Shown piece after piece: positions 42,533 to 52,432 of a DNA stretch of 64,000 nucleotides (position 1 is its first letter; the number at the start of each line of letters is the position of its first letter). Below the pieces are notes generated by a model that saw only the letters and a program-made list of their open reading frames with translations, ran no database searches and was not told where the DNA came from. The stretch is from Poseidonocella pacifica (GTDB lineage Bacteria > Pseudomonadota > Alphaproteobacteria > Rhodobacterales > Rhodobacteraceae). Position numbers and translations under genes: made by a program. Location of the stretch: positions 1 through 64,000 of the forward strand of contig NZ_FOJU01000009.1 in NCBI RefSeq assembly GCF_900111875.1, given 5' to 3'.

Positions 42533-44092
42533 TTACTCGGAGATCTTCAGATCGCCGAAGTAGGGGAAGTTGAGCGCGTTGACGATTTCGTCGGCGTTCA
42601 TGCCCTCCTTGGCGCCCCACGCGAGGTTCTGCCAGTGCAGCGGGATGAAGGCGGCCTCATCATAGAGGATCTGCTCCAACTGCTGGAGGAGTTCGCCGCG
42701 CTTGGCCTGATCGGTTTCGGTGTTGGCCTGATCCATCAGCGCGTCGGCGTCTTCGTTGCAGTAATTGCCCGAGTTGTACTGGCCATTCCCGGTCTCTGCG
42801 TCGGGGCAGGCGGTCAGGAACTGGTGGAAGTTGGCCGAATCCTCGGTGTCCGCGTGCCAGCCGATCATCATCATGTCCGCCGACCGCTCATCGAACTCGG
42901 GCCAGTACTGCGCCTTGGGCAAGGTTTGCAGGTCTACCGTGATACCGATCTGCGACAGCATGGAGGCCACCGCCTGTGCGATCTTGTCGTCGTTCACATA
43001 GCGGTTGTTTGGCGCCATCATGGTGATGGAGAAGCCGTCAGCATAGCCAGCTTCGGCCATCAGTTGCTTGCCCTTCTCCACGTCAAAGCGCGGCTCTAGG
43101 CTTGCGATGTGGCCAAGATAGCCTTCGGGGGATGCCTGTGCGCCCACGGTGCCGAACCCGCGCATGATCCGATCCACGATGCCGGCGTTGTTGACAGCAT
43201 GGTCAATCGCCTGCCGCACCTTGGGGTCCTTGAAGGCCTCGACGCGTTCCTGATTCATCTGGAACGTGATGATACGCGTGCCGGGCATAGTGATCAGGTT
43301 GACGCCTTCGGCATCTTCGAGGCGCTTGAGATCCGTCGGCGGGACCGGTGCGATGAAATCCACGTCCCCGGAGAGAAGCGCGGCCACGCGGGTCGGGTCT
43401 TCCTTGATGGGGGTAAGGACGATCTCGTCCACGTTGCCCTCGGATTCCGTATCCCAATAGCCGTCAAAGCGCTCGAAGGTTACCTTCACGCCCTGTTCCC
43501 GCTCGGTCACGATGAACGGGCCGGTACCGGAGATGTTGCGCGATGCAAAGCTGTCGCCGTGCTTGACGATCTCGCCCTTGTCCTTGCCGTCTTCGGTCGT
43601 GCCAGAGTAAAAGGCGCTGTCCATCGGGAAGATATACGTGGCGGTGTGCAGGACCAGCGGGAAGGGTTCCGCGGTCTTGAGGTCGATCGTATAGTCGTCG
43701 ACTACCTCAAGAGCGGTGAAGGGGGCAAAGATACCCTTGAAGTCGGGGCTTTCCTTGACCCGGTCGAAGGTCCAGGCGAAATCCTTGGCTGTCATCTCGT
43801 TGCCGGAGTGGAACTTGACGCCCTCCCGCAGCTTGAAGCGCATGGTGGTCTCGTCAATCTGCTCCCAGCTTTCTGCAAGGCGTGCTTCGAACTGGAGATC
43901 CTGCGTCCAGCGTACGAGCGGATCGAAGGCCATGTGGTTGAGTTGCAGAGTGCCGCCGGAAAGCTGCTCGTACGGGTCGAGCGAAACCGGATCGGCATCG
44001 TAGGCGACGCGAAGGGTATTTTCGGCCATGGCGCCCCCCGCAAGCGCAATGGAAAGCGCAGCAGAAGCCACGCAGGATTTGAGGAAATTCAT
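42533..44092 (-). CDS. dppA: Dipeptide/oligopeptide ABC transporter substrate-binding protein
   Basis: A 519-residue periplasmic SBP_bac_5 protein with signal peptide (SIALAGGAMA, cut after residue 23). Mature start ENTLRVAYDADPVSLDPYEQ is the family opening, and the FHSGNEMTAKDFAWTFDRVK segment follows. Could bind dipeptides, oligopeptides, or nickel/haem-peptide. Promoter lies in the 199-base gap to tetR. Confidence 0.93.
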   Translation of the reverse strand: MNFLKSCVASAALSIALAGGAMAENTLRVAYDADPVSLDPYEQLSGGTLQLNHMAFDPLVRWTQDLQFEARLAESWEQIDETTMRFKLREGVKFHSGNEMTAKDFAWTFDRVKESPDFKGIFAPFTALEVVDDYTIDLKTAEPFPLVLHTATYIFPMDSAFYSGTTEDGKDKGEIVKHGDSFASRNISGTGPFIVTEREQGVKVTFERFDGYWDTESEGNVDEIVLTPIKEDPTRVAALLSGDVDFIAPVPPTDLKRLEDAEGVNLITMPGTRIITFQMNQERVEAFKDPKVRQAIDHAVNNAGIVDRIMRGFGTVGAQASPEGYLGHIASLEPRFDVEKGKQLMAEAGYADGFSITMMAPNNRYVNDDKIAQAVASMLSQIGITVDLQTLPKAQYWPEFDERSADMMMIGWHADTEDSANFHQFLTACPDAETGNGQYNSGNYCNEDADALMDQANTETDQAKRGELLQQLEQILYDEAAFIPLHWQNLAWGAKEGMNADEIVNALNFPYFGDLKISE

Positions 44093-44256
44093 TTTATTTT
44101 CTCCCTGTCTTGGATGCAGCGCAGCCTAGGTAAGGGTGTAGCCGAACTGCAAATGCCGGTTTTGCATAGTCATATGCGCCCCGGGCATGGGGAGGGCATT
44201 GCGCGCCCGAAAACGGCAAGTCTTGGGCCGGGGTAAAAGAAATCACGTTCCAGACC

Positions 44257-44271
44257 TAGACGACCGGTCTA
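44257..44271. promoter_or_regulatory. Probable TetR-family operator
   Basis: TAGAC-GACCG-GTCTA is a 15-base inverted repeat 20 bases before the tetR ATG. TAGAC/GTCTA half-sites are typical for NemR-like TetR regulators, and the location suggests autorepression of tetR and control of the downstream reductase. Confidence 0.7.
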
Positions 44272-44291
44272 TTTGTACTTACCTGCTGCTT

Positions 44292-44894
44292 ATGACAGAG
44301 CAAAGAAAATCCGATTTGACGCGCCGCAAGATCCTCACCGCAGGGCAGGACCTGGTGCGACGCCATGGGTTCGGCGCGGTGGGATTGTCGCGCATCCTGT
44401 CGGAGAGTGGCGTGCCGAAGGGCTCCTTCTACTACTACTTCAGTTCGAAGGAGGCGTTCGGACAGGCGCTTTTGCAGGATTACGTCGATCAATACCTTCT
44501 ACGCATCGACGCGCTCTTTGACGGGCCCGGATCGGCAGGAGACAGGCTACTAAAATTTTGGTCCGCCTGGCTTGCCGAGGGAAGAACGGAAGGCATCGCA
44601 CAGCAATGCCTCGTTGTTAAACTGGGTGCCGAGGTCGCGGATCTTTCGGAAGGGATGCGCCACACGCTTGATGAGGGCGTTTCGCAGCTTCTGCGCCGCG
44701 TGTCCGCCGTGTTGGCGCAGGGCGTTGACGATGGGTCGATCCGCCGCTTTGACGACCCCGATGCGACGGCGCGCATGCTCTATGCCAAATGGCTGGGGGC
44801 GGCCATTCTCGTCAAACTTTCTGGCGAACAGACGCCCCTGCAACAGGCATTGGCCGACACGGTCCATGCTCTGTCCCCTGAAAATAAACTATAA
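44292..44894 (+). CDS. TetR-family transcriptional regulator
   Basis: A 200-residue repressor: TRRKILTAGQDLVRRHGFGA and SGVPKGSFYYYFSSKEAFG are the TetR helix-turn-helix; the rest is an effector domain with a single Cys (QQCLVV), reminiscent of electrophile-sensing NemR/AcuR types. The start ATG at 44292 follows the operator. It precedes a quinone reductase by 13 bases, as in redox-stress TetR/enzyme pairs. Confidence 0.93.
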   Translation: MTEQRKSDLTRRKILTAGQDLVRRHGFGAVGLSRILSESGVPKGSFYYYFSSKEAFGQALLQDYVDQYLLRIDALFDGPGSAGDRLLKFWSAWLAEGRTEGIAQQCLVVKLGAEVADLSEGMRHTLDEGVSQLLRRVSAVLAQGVDDGSIRRFDDPDATARMLYAKWLGAAILVKLSGEQTPLQQALADTVHALSPENKL

Positions 44895-44907
44895 AAGGAT
44901 GATCGCC

Positions 44908-45888
44908 ATGAAGGCAGCAGTACACGACACATTCGGCGACCCGGCAGAGGTCCTCTCTGCGCAGGAGATCGAAACTCTGAACCCGGGCCGCGGAGAGGTA
45001 CTCATCAAGACCACGCTCTCCCCCATCCACAACCACGATTTGTGGACCGTTCGCGGGAACTACGGCTACAAGCCCGAACTCCCCGGTGCAATCGGCGGGT
45101 CCGAAGCCCTCGGCTTCGTGGAGAAGGTCGGTGAGGGCGTAGATGATACAATGATCGGCAAGCGTGTGACGGTGGCCGGGGTGCACGGATCTTGGGCGGA
45201 GTATTTCACGGCCTCTGCGGATAGCGTCCTTCCCCTGCCGGATGCAATTTCCGACACGGTGGGCGCACAGCTTATTGCGATGCCGTTCAGCGCCTTGTCC
45301 CTGCTTGAGCTTCTACAAGCAAAAGAGGGTGATTGGGTCATACAGACTGCGGCAAACGGCGCGGTCGGCAAGATCATGGTGACATTGGCCAAGGCGCGCG
45401 GCATTCACCTTGTGAACCTCGTTAGACGCCCCGAAGCCAAGGCCGAACTCGAGGCGCTGGGCATCGAGAATGTCATTTCGACCTCCGACAGCGATTGGGT
45501 AGAGGCGGCGAGAGCGCTGCTTGGTGAAAAAGGCGCGGTCTCGGCCATCGATTCAGTGGGCGGCGAGATTTCCGCCGACCTGGTCGAACTGTTGGGCGTG
45601 GACGGCGAGCTTGTGGTCTTCGGCACTGCGACCGGGGCACCGATGCCGCTGTCGTCCGGGACGATCATCATGAAACACATCACGATCAAGGGGTTCTGGG
45701 GCGCGCGGGTAAGCCGCGACATGCCTGCCGAAGATCGCAGCCGGTTGATCTCCGAGCTTGTCCAATTGGCGGCATCTGGCGATTTGATGCTCGACGATGG
45801 GGGCAGCTATTCGTTGGAGGACATCTCCGAGGCGGTGACCGCAGCGCTTACGCCCGGCCGGGCAGGCAAAGTGATGCTGCGCCCCTGA
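44908..45888 (+). CDS. Zinc-independent alcohol dehydrogenase / quinone oxidoreductase (MDR family)
   Basis: A 326-residue medium-chain reductase beginning MKAAVHDTFGDPAEVLSA. TAANGAVGKIMVTLAKARG is the NADPH-binding loop. It lacks the zinc-binding Cys cluster, so quinone or enone reduction is more likely than alcohol oxidation. The ATG at 44908 has AAAGGA 9 bases upstream. Cotranscribed with the TetR gene. Confidence 0.87.
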   Translation: MKAAVHDTFGDPAEVLSAQEIETLNPGRGEVLIKTTLSPIHNHDLWTVRGNYGYKPELPGAIGGSEALGFVEKVGEGVDDTMIGKRVTVAGVHGSWAEYFTASADSVLPLPDAISDTVGAQLIAMPFSALSLLELLQAKEGDWVIQTAANGAVGKIMVTLAKARGIHLVNLVRRPEAKAELEALGIENVISTSDSDWVEAARALLGEKGAVSAIDSVGGEISADLVELLGVDGELVVFGTATGAPMPLSSGTIIMKHITIKGFWGARVSRDMPAEDRSRLISELVQLAASGDLMLDDGGSYSLEDISEAVTAALTPGRAGKVMLRP

Positions 45889-45898
45889 TCACATGGGG

Positions 45899-45932
45899 GG
45901 CGCGCATGATCTGCCGTGAGGTCATGCGCGCC
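45899..45932. terminator. Bidirectional terminator between MDR gene and murJ
   Basis: An 11-bp perfect stem GGCGCGCATGA / TCATGCGCGCC with a 12-base loop follows the MDR stop by 10 bases and lies 42 bases beyond the murJ stop (convergent genes). Confidence 0.8.
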
Positions 45933-45973
45933 TTCACCTGATATCGCCTAAAAGAGCGGCACTTTCACGCGGT

Positions 45974-47512
45974 CTACCGGCGCAGGGCGCGTTTCAGTTC
46001 CCGAAGGGGAAGCCCGCCCAGAACATGCGCGGCGCCAAAATAGCTGATCGTGCCACAGGCGATCAGGATGAGCAGCGCCAGATAACGCCAACCTGCCGTG
46101 CCAAGCCACGGGCCGAGTAGCAAGTTGGCGGCCCATAGTACTGCGCCCATGAACACCGCCGCCGCGCAGATACGCGGAAGCCGATAGCGGAACCGGTCGT
46201 CGTATCGCGCGACTTCGCCCATGGGGCGCGCCCCGAAGTGAAGCAGCAGAACCATCGCCCAGCCCGCGATCGTGGTTGCAAGCGCCGTGGCGATCCAGCC
46301 CAGCACCGGCGCGAGGCCGATGGCCAGAACAGCGTTTACGATCATCGACACCACCGCAAAGTGGAAGGGTGTCCGCGTGTTTTCCCGCGCGAAATAAAGC
46401 GGCTGAAGAACCTTCTGAAAGACGAACGCCGGCAGGCCGAGCCCATAGATTGCGACCGCCATTGCGATTGCGGCGCTGTCGTCGGCGGTAGTCTGTCCGC
46501 GCTGGAACAGCACAGATACCAAAGGCAGGGGAATGACCACGAGGGCGACCGCGGCGGGAATGGTGAGGGCTAGGGAAATCTCTCCCGCGCGGGAAAACGC
46601 GGCTCTGCCCCCCGCCGTGTCACCGGCCTTCAGGCGCCGTGCGAGATCGGGGAGCAGGACGATCCCGACCGCGATCCCCACCACACCAAGCGGCAACTGA
46701 TAAAGACGATCCGCTGCGTAGAGCCAGCCAACGGCCTTGTCGAAATAGGAGGCAACCTGCTGCCCGACGAGGAGGTTCACCTGCACCACTCCGCCTGCCA
46801 GCGCAGCGGGAACAGCCACACGCACCAGCCGGCGAAGTTCGGGTGTCAGGCGCGGGCGTCCGATCCTGACGGGATACCCGGCACGGGCCGCTGCACGCCA
46901 TACCAATATGAGCTGACCCAACCCGGCCACGGGAATACCCCAGATCAGCGCATCTGCGACAGGGCCACCAAGCCAGTAGGCCACCGCCATCGCGGAAATG
47001 AGAATGAGGTTGAGTAGAACTGGCGCGGCGGCGGCGGCGGCAAACCGGCCGGTCGCGTTGAGAACACCCGAGAGGAGCGCTGCGAGAGAGATGAAAAGAA
47101 CGTAAGGAAAGGCGATCCGGCCAAAGGTGATGGCCAGATCAAACTCCGGCTGCCCACGAAAACCGCTGGCCAGCGCCAAGATAGCCCAAGGCATGGCGAT
47201 CTGTACCGCCAGGGTCAGAATGAGGAGTACCATTGCAAGTCCGGCAAAGGCATCGCGTGCGAATCCGACGGCATCTTCGCCGCCCTCGACCTTCTTCGAG
47301 AAGATCGGGACGAACGCCATATTGAAGGCCCCTTCGGCGAAGAAGCGGCGGAACATGTTGGGCAGGCGAAATGCCACCACATAGGCCTCATAGACCGGGC
47401 CAATGCCCAGCAGGGCAAGGATGATCGCGTCTCGCAAGAAGCCAAGCACGCGGGAAAGGAGCGTCCAGACGCCCACAGTAAAAACGCCCGACATCAGGCG
47501 GATCGGTTGCAT
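45974..47512 (-). CDS. murJ: Lipid II flippase MurJ
   Basis: A 512-residue polytopic protein with about 14 helices of the MVF/MOP family: SGVFTVGVWTLLSRVLGFLRD at the N-terminus (family signature near TM1-2), PNMFRRFFAEGAFNMAFVPIFS in TM2-3 with the conserved Arg, and VVIPLPLVSVLFQRGQTTA downstream. It moves lipid II across the inner membrane for peptidoglycan. It is 12 bases downstream of glnD on the same strand, a common alphaproteobacterial arrangement. Confidence 0.96.
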   Translation of the reverse strand: MQPIRLMSGVFTVGVWTLLSRVLGFLRDAIILALLGIGPVYEAYVVAFRLPNMFRRFFAEGAFNMAFVPIFSKKVEGGEDAVGFARDAFAGLAMVLLILTLAVQIAMPWAILALASGFRGQPEFDLAITFGRIAFPYVLFISLAALLSGVLNATGRFAAAAAAPVLLNLILISAMAVAYWLGGPVADALIWGIPVAGLGQLILVWRAAARAGYPVRIGRPRLTPELRRLVRVAVPAALAGGVVQVNLLVGQQVASYFDKAVGWLYAADRLYQLPLGVVGIAVGIVLLPDLARRLKAGDTAGGRAAFSRAGEISLALTIPAAVALVVIPLPLVSVLFQRGQTTADDSAAIAMAVAIYGLGLPAFVFQKVLQPLYFARENTRTPFHFAVVSMIVNAVLAIGLAPVLGWIATALATTIAGWAMVLLLHFGARPMGEVARYDDRFRYRLPRICAAAVFMGAVLWAANLLLGPWLGTAGWRYLALLILIACGTISYFGAAHVLGGLPLRELKRALRR

Positions 47513-47524
47513 TCTGCTATCCTG

Positions 47525-50263
47525 TCATGAAAGGGCGCGTTCGACGCCCTGCTCGATTGCCTCGCGCAATTTACGCTCCAGCGTTTTTTGCCGCGAGGGA
47601 GAGTGGAATTTGAGCCCGAACATATCCTTCACATAGAAGCTGTCGACAACCTGTTCTCCATAGGTCGCGATCACGGCGGAGGAGATGTAGACATTGGCGG
47701 CGGCCAGCGTTCGGGTTAGATCGTAGAGCAGGCCGGGACGGTCCCGCGTATCGACTTCGATGATGGTGAAGACTTCGGAGCCTTCGTTATCGAAGGTGAT
47801 CGAGGTGGGGACCCGGAAGGCCTTCTCGCGTTTCTTGAGTTTATCCTTGGACTTGATGGCCTCGCGCGCGATGACTTCGCCCTTCAGGGTTTTGTGGATC
47901 ATCTGGCGAAGCTTTGGCAGGCGTTCTTCTTCGTACGTGGTCCCGTCACCATCCTGTATCCAGAAGGCGGCCGTCGCATAGCCGTCCTTGGTGGTATAGG
48001 TGCGCGCGTCGACGACATTGGCACCGACAAGCGCCAGAGCACCGGCGAGCCGCGAGAAGATCCCCGGGTGGTCGGCCATGACGAAACATGCGCGCGTCGC
48101 GTCGCGGTCTTCGTCGATCTGCAGATCAATGGCCACTTCGTCGGCGTGTATGTCGCGCAGGAGATTGGCAAAAACGGCATGGGCCGTGACGTGCAGGCCT
48201 TGCCAATAGGGCGGGTAGTGGCGCCCCGTCTCGCGCTTGATGTCGCGGATCGGCCAATCGGCCAATGCCTCGCGCAGATTGCGTTTGGCGTCGGAGCCGC
48301 GTTGCTCTCGGTTGAGGGCCTCCAGCCCGCCTTCCATGGCACGCCGTGTCTGGCGATAGAGCCCGCGCAGGAGGGCGGCTTTCCAATTGTTCCATGTGGT
48401 CGGGCCAACGCCTCGGATGTCGCAAACCGTCAGGACGCAGAGCAGGTCGAGCCGCTCCTTCGTCTGCACTGCTTTGGCGAAATCGCGCACGGTGCGCGGG
48501 TCGGCGATATCACGCTTTTGGGCCATGTCCGACATGAGCAGATGATAGCGCACGAGCCACTCGACCGTGTCGACCTCCTTGGGTTTGAGGCCAAGCCGGG
48601 GGGCCACCTTGCGGGCAATCCGCGCGCCCAGAACCGAGTGATCCTCTTCACGGCCCTTGCCGATGTCATGCAACAGCAGGGCGGTATAAAGCACCTTGCG
48701 ATTGATCCCCTCCTTGAGGATCGACGAGGCGATGGGCAATTCCTCGATCAGATCGCCGTGCTCGATTTCCGACAGGGTGCGGATGCATTGGATCGTGTGC
48801 TCGTCCACGGTGTAGCTGTGGTACATGTTGAACTGCATCATCGCGACGATCGGTTCAAACTCAGGGAGAAACGCCGCCAACAAGCCAAGCTCGTTCATGC
48901 GCCGCAGGGCGCGTTCGGGGCTGCCGTGCTTGAGCAGCGTATCAAAGAAGATCTTCTGCGCTTCGGGGGTCTGCCGAACGCTGTCGGTTATGAGATGCAG
49001 GTTGGAGGAGACGAGCCGCATTGCATCGGGGTGGATCAGCATGCCGGTTCGCATCGCCTCCTGAAACAGGCGCAGGAGATTGAGCGGTTCGGCAAGGAAA
49101 GCGAACTCGTTCTCAACCCCCAGCCGGCCATTGACGACCGTATACCCGTCGCGGACCTTGCGCCGACGGTTCAGAATCCGTTCCAGCAGGGGAGCCGATT
49201 TGACGTTTTCCGCCTCCAGCTTGGTCAGGAAGATCCGGGTCACGTCCCCCACGGCGGTGGCGTGGCGGAAGTAATCTTGCATGAAGTGTTCGACCGCGCG
49301 GCGACCTCCGCGATCCGTATAGCCCATTCTCTCGGCCACCTCGACCTGCAAGTCGAATGTCAGCTGTTCGGTCGGGCGGCCCGTGAGGAGGTGAAGATGG
49401 CACCGCGTGGCCCACAGGAAATTCGCCGCCTTGATGAAGCGATCGAACTCTTCATCGGTGAAGACCCCCAGCGGAACGAGTTCGGCCGCATCGCGCACCC
49501 GATGGATGTATTTCGCAATCCAGAAGAGCGATTGCAGGTCCCGCAGGCCGCCCTTGCCTTCCTTGACGTTCGGCTCGACCATGTATCGCTGGCCCTGTTT
49601 GGCGTGGCGACTGTCGCGTTCCGCAAGCTTGGCTTCGATGAAATCCTTCTCCGTGCCCCGGAAAAGGTCATTGACGAGCCGGTCGTGCAATTGGCTGGCA
49701 AGCGCCGCATCTCCGGCAAGCAAACGATGCTCCAGCATCGCAGTGCGGATCGTATAATCCTCTCGCCCAAGGCGAAGGCAGTCCCGGATCGTGCGGGAGC
49801 TGTGCCCGACCTTCAGCCGCAGATCCCACAGCATGTAGAGCATGGATTCGATGACATTCTCCGCCCAGGGTGTGATCTTGTAGGGCGTGAGAAAGAGCAG
49901 ATCGACGTCGGATTGCGGGGCCATTTCACCACGCCCGTACCCACCAACCGCCAAGACGGCCAAGCGTTCGCCTTCGGTCGGACTGGGATTGGGATGCAGG
50001 TATTCCGTCGCGACCCGAAGCGCTGTCGTCACAAGACAATCGGTCAGGAAGCTGTAGGCGCGGATGGTTGGCCGGGCGGAGAAGGGCTTTGCCGTGAACC
50101 CGGCGGCGATGCTGTCCATCGCAGACTTCCGCGCGGCGAGCAGGATCTTGACGACGCGTTGCCGCAGATCGACCGCGCCATCCGCGTGGGTCACGGCGTC
50201 AGCAATCGCCGCGTCGATTGCGACGCGGTCAAACACGACCTCCGGCGGGACGATGAGTGCCAT
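47525..50263 (-). CDS. glnD: [Protein-PII] uridylyltransferase/uridylyl-removing enzyme
   Basis: A 912-residue protein with the nucleotidyltransferase domain (GGYGRGEMAPQSDVDLLFL with Gly-x-x-x-Ser-Asp-x-Asp), a glutamine-sensing HD domain (LLHDIGKGREEDHS), and two C-terminal ACT domains. It uridylylates PII when glutamine is low and removes UMP when high, controlling nitrogen metabolism. I start it at the ATG at 50263 (MALIVPPEVVFDRVA); a TTG at 50344 would add 27 Pro/Ser-rich residues and overlap the upstream stop. Confidence 0.95.
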   Translation of the reverse strand: MALIVPPEVVFDRVAIDAAIADAVTHADGAVDLRQRVVKILLAARKSAMDSIAAGFTAKPFSARPTIRAYSFLTDCLVTTALRVATEYLHPNPSPTEGERLAVLAVGGYGRGEMAPQSDVDLLFLTPYKITPWAENVIESMLYMLWDLRLKVGHSSRTIRDCLRLGREDYTIRTAMLEHRLLAGDAALASQLHDRLVNDLFRGTEKDFIEAKLAERDSRHAKQGQRYMVEPNVKEGKGGLRDLQSLFWIAKYIHRVRDAAELVPLGVFTDEEFDRFIKAANFLWATRCHLHLLTGRPTEQLTFDLQVEVAERMGYTDRGGRRAVEHFMQDYFRHATAVGDVTRIFLTKLEAENVKSAPLLERILNRRRKVRDGYTVVNGRLGVENEFAFLAEPLNLLRLFQEAMRTGMLIHPDAMRLVSSNLHLITDSVRQTPEAQKIFFDTLLKHGSPERALRRMNELGLLAAFLPEFEPIVAMMQFNMYHSYTVDEHTIQCIRTLSEIEHGDLIEELPIASSILKEGINRKVLYTALLLHDIGKGREEDHSVLGARIARKVAPRLGLKPKEVDTVEWLVRYHLLMSDMAQKRDIADPRTVRDFAKAVQTKERLDLLCVLTVCDIRGVGPTTWNNWKAALLRGLYRQTRRAMEGGLEALNREQRGSDAKRNLREALADWPIRDIKRETGRHYPPYWQGLHVTAHAVFANLLRDIHADEVAIDLQIDEDRDATRACFVMADHPGIFSRLAGALALVGANVVDARTYTTKDGYATAAFWIQDGDGTTYEEERLPKLRQMIHKTLKGEVIAREAIKSKDKLKKREKAFRVPTSITFDNEGSEVFTIIEVDTRDRPGLLYDLTRTLAAANVYISSAVIATYGEQVVDSFYVKDMFGLKFHSPSRQKTLERKLREAIEQGVERALS

Positions 50264-50303
50264 CGGCCCTTGGTGGGGGGCGTCTTGGGTCAGTGGGGCC
50301 GGG

Positions 50304-51482
50304 TCAGAAACCGGCGCCACCGAAGGAGACTGGGGCGGGGTCAAGAATGATTACCTGCTTTTCGCGGATCTGCGCTACGGCCAGTCCCCGCTGGTTGGTG
50401 CCGTCGGGGAACAGGCGGAACACGCCGTTGACGCCTGAGAAGCCCTGAGACTGTGTGAGACCAGCGCGGCCAAGCGCGTCGGGCCGCCCCGAACGAGCAA
50501 GTGCCCCCACCGCGGCGATCCCGTCATAGGCAAGCCCGGCGAGAGAATGCGGGGCGTTTCCGTAAGTTGCGGCATAGCGGCCGATCCATGCCGCGCTCCG
50601 CTGGCGGTCCGGCAGGGCAAAAATCCCGCCTTCAGCGCCGGGCAGGTCGAGGATCTGGGTTGATGCGGTCCAACGTGTCAGGCCCAGATACTGCGTCTGC
50701 TTCGGATCGACCCCCGCTTCGGGAAGGGAGGAGAGGATGAAGGGAAGGTCGGAATCCGCATCTGCCGTGGTGAAGATGGCCTCCGCGCCGGTGTCCTTCA
50801 CGGCGCTTGCCACGCGGCTCGCCGCCGACGCGACGCCTTGCTGACTGAACGGATAACTGACTCGGGCCACGACAAGACCGCCCGCCCCTTGTACTGCGCG
50901 TTCGATCGCGGCTTCGCCCACTGTTCCTGCGGGCGCTTCGGAATGTACGGCGACGTAGCGCGACACGCCGCGTGTGCTCATGTAGCTGGCAAGCCGGCGG
51001 GCCGTGTCGTCAAACGTATTGCCCAGAAGGTAGACGTTGCCACCCGCGATGGTCGTGTTGTTCGAAAACGACAGAATGTTCACACCGCTGCCCGATGTGG
51101 CAATGGCTGCGGCGTTGGTGGCCTCTGCAAAGAGGGGCCCGAGGATGATCTGTGCGCCTTCCTGCACAGCCAGCACGGCCTGATCGGCTGCGCGCGCCGG
51201 GTTGCCTCCCGTATCATAGACCTTGAGCGTGATCTCCGCTCCCTCAAGGTCCGCGATGGCAAGGCGGGCCGCATTCTCAAGGCTATCGGCGACCGAGCTT
51301 GCGCCGGGATCGCTCTTGGGCACCAGAAGGGCCACCTGAACCGGTTCCGATGCGTCGAACGGGCGTCCACCACCCCCTGCGGTCGGAAAGGCCGAAGGAT
51401 CGCAGGCGGCGAGCCATACCATCGAAAGCAGCGCGATGAGCTGCGCGAGGCGATTGCGGATTGGCTGGAACACGGCAAACAT
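50304..51482 (-). CDS. LpoA-like penicillin-binding-protein activator lipoprotein
   Basis: A 392-residue lipoprotein with a lipobox (LSMVWLAACD, Cys27 by the LAAC motif). The rest is a type-1 periplasmic-binding fold (VQVALLVPKSDPGASSVADS near residue 48; GAQIILGPLFAEATNAAA). The gene's position beside rsmI and yraN matches the E. coli lpoA (yraM) neighbourhood, so a penicillin-binding protein activator is the best call; a Leu/Ile/Val-binding relative is possible. Confidence 0.82.
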   Translation of the reverse strand: MFAVFQPIRNRLAQLIALLSMVWLAACDPSAFPTAGGGGRPFDASEPVQVALLVPKSDPGASSVADSLENAARLAIADLEGAEITLKVYDTGGNPARAADQAVLAVQEGAQIILGPLFAEATNAAAIATSGSGVNILSFSNNTTIAGGNVYLLGNTFDDTARRLASYMSTRGVSRYVAVHSEAPAGTVGEAAIERAVQGAGGLVVARVSYPFSQQGVASAASRVASAVKDTGAEAIFTTADADSDLPFILSSLPEAGVDPKQTQYLGLTRWTASTQILDLPGAEGGIFALPDRQRSAAWIGRYAATYGNAPHSLAGLAYDGIAAVGALARSGRPDALGRAGLTQSQGFSGVNGVFRLFPDGTNQRGLAVAQIREKQVIILDPAPVSFGGAGF

Positions 51483-51574
51483 GATACGGGCTCTCCCTTG
51501 TCAGGCGACTTGGGGAGGCCAGCCCCCCTGAATTTCATTCGCCGAAATCATAGAGTACGGGGGAGGCGGGTCCA

Positions 51575-52432
51575 GTGGCGAATTACGAAAAGGTTGAACT
51601 TGATACCGGTCTGCATCTTGTGGCTGTGCCGATCGGGACCGCGCGCGACATCACCTTGCGCGCCCTGGATACTCTCGCCTCTGCCGATGTTCTGGTTGCG
51701 GAGGACACGCGATCGCTTCGGCGCTTGATGGATATTCATGGTGTGCCCCTCGGCGGACGGCGGATCGTGGCCTATCATGATCATTCCGATGCACGCGCGA
51801 GAGAGCGCGTCTTGGCCGAAATCGCAGCAGGGCATTCGGTTGCCTATGCGTCCGAAGCTGGAACGCCTCTTGTGGCCGATCCGGGATATCAACTTGTCCG
51901 GGAAGCAAAGGCCGCAGGGCATCATGTGACTGGCGCGCCGGGCCCTTCGGCACTCATTGCTGCGCTGTCCATCGCGGGGCTTCCGACCGACAGCTTCTTT
52001 TTCTCGGGTTTCTTGCCCAACGCAAAGGGCGCGCGGCAGGGAGAGCTGCGAGGTCTGGCCGAGGTCCCCGGAACGCTGATCTTTTATGAATCGCCCAAAC
52101 GTATCGGCGCGATGCTGCGCGATGCGGCGGAAGCACTGGGCGGGGCGCGGGAGGCTGCGGTTTGCCGCGAGATCACCAAGAAGTTCGAGGAGGTCCGGCG
52201 CGGCACCCTGAGCGAATTGGCGGAATTTTACGCGGAGGAGACGCCAAAGGGCGAGATCGTGGTGCTGATCGACCGGGGGACGGGTGTTCAGGCCGGTGAG
52301 GAAGACATTTCCGCGGCACTTTCCAAAGCGTTGGAAACGATGTCGGTGCGCGATGCGGCGGATGCCGTGGCCACGGCCTTTGGGTTGCCAAGGCGCAAGG
52401 TGTATCAACAAGCCTTGGCCTTGGGCAGATGA
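51575..52432 (+). CDS. rsmI: 16S rRNA (cytidine1402-2'-O)-methyltransferase
   Basis: A 285-residue TP_methylase-fold enzyme. LHLVAVPIGTARDITLRALDTL and DVLVAEDTRSLRRLMD are the N-terminal AdoMet-domain motifs; ASEAGTPLVADPGYQLVREA is the SAM-binding turn and GAPGPSALIAALSIAGLPTD the second. Starts at a GTG with GGGGAGGCGGG upstream. It overlaps yraN (ATGA). Confidence 0.95.
   Translation: MANYEKVELDTGLHLVAVPIGTARDITLRALDTLASADVLVAEDTRSLRRLMDIHGVPLGGRRIVAYHDHSDARARERVLAEIAAGHSVAYASEAGTPLVADPGYQLVREAKAAGHHVTGAPGPSALIAALSIAGLPTDSFFFSGFLPNAKGARQGELRGLAEVPGTLIFYESPKRIGAMLRDAAEALGGAREAAVCREITKKFEEVRRGTLSELAEFYAEETPKGEIVVLIDRGTGVQAGEEDISAALSKALETMSVRDAADAVATAFGLPRRKVYQQALALGR

Noticed and set aside
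43109-44236. A 375-codon plus-strand frame across dppA
   Set aside because: Antisense shadow; dppA is clear on the other strand.
47894-50350. An 818-codon open frame on the plus strand across glnD
   Set aside because: Fully antisense to glnD with all GlnD motifs present; no domain, no ribosome-binding site.
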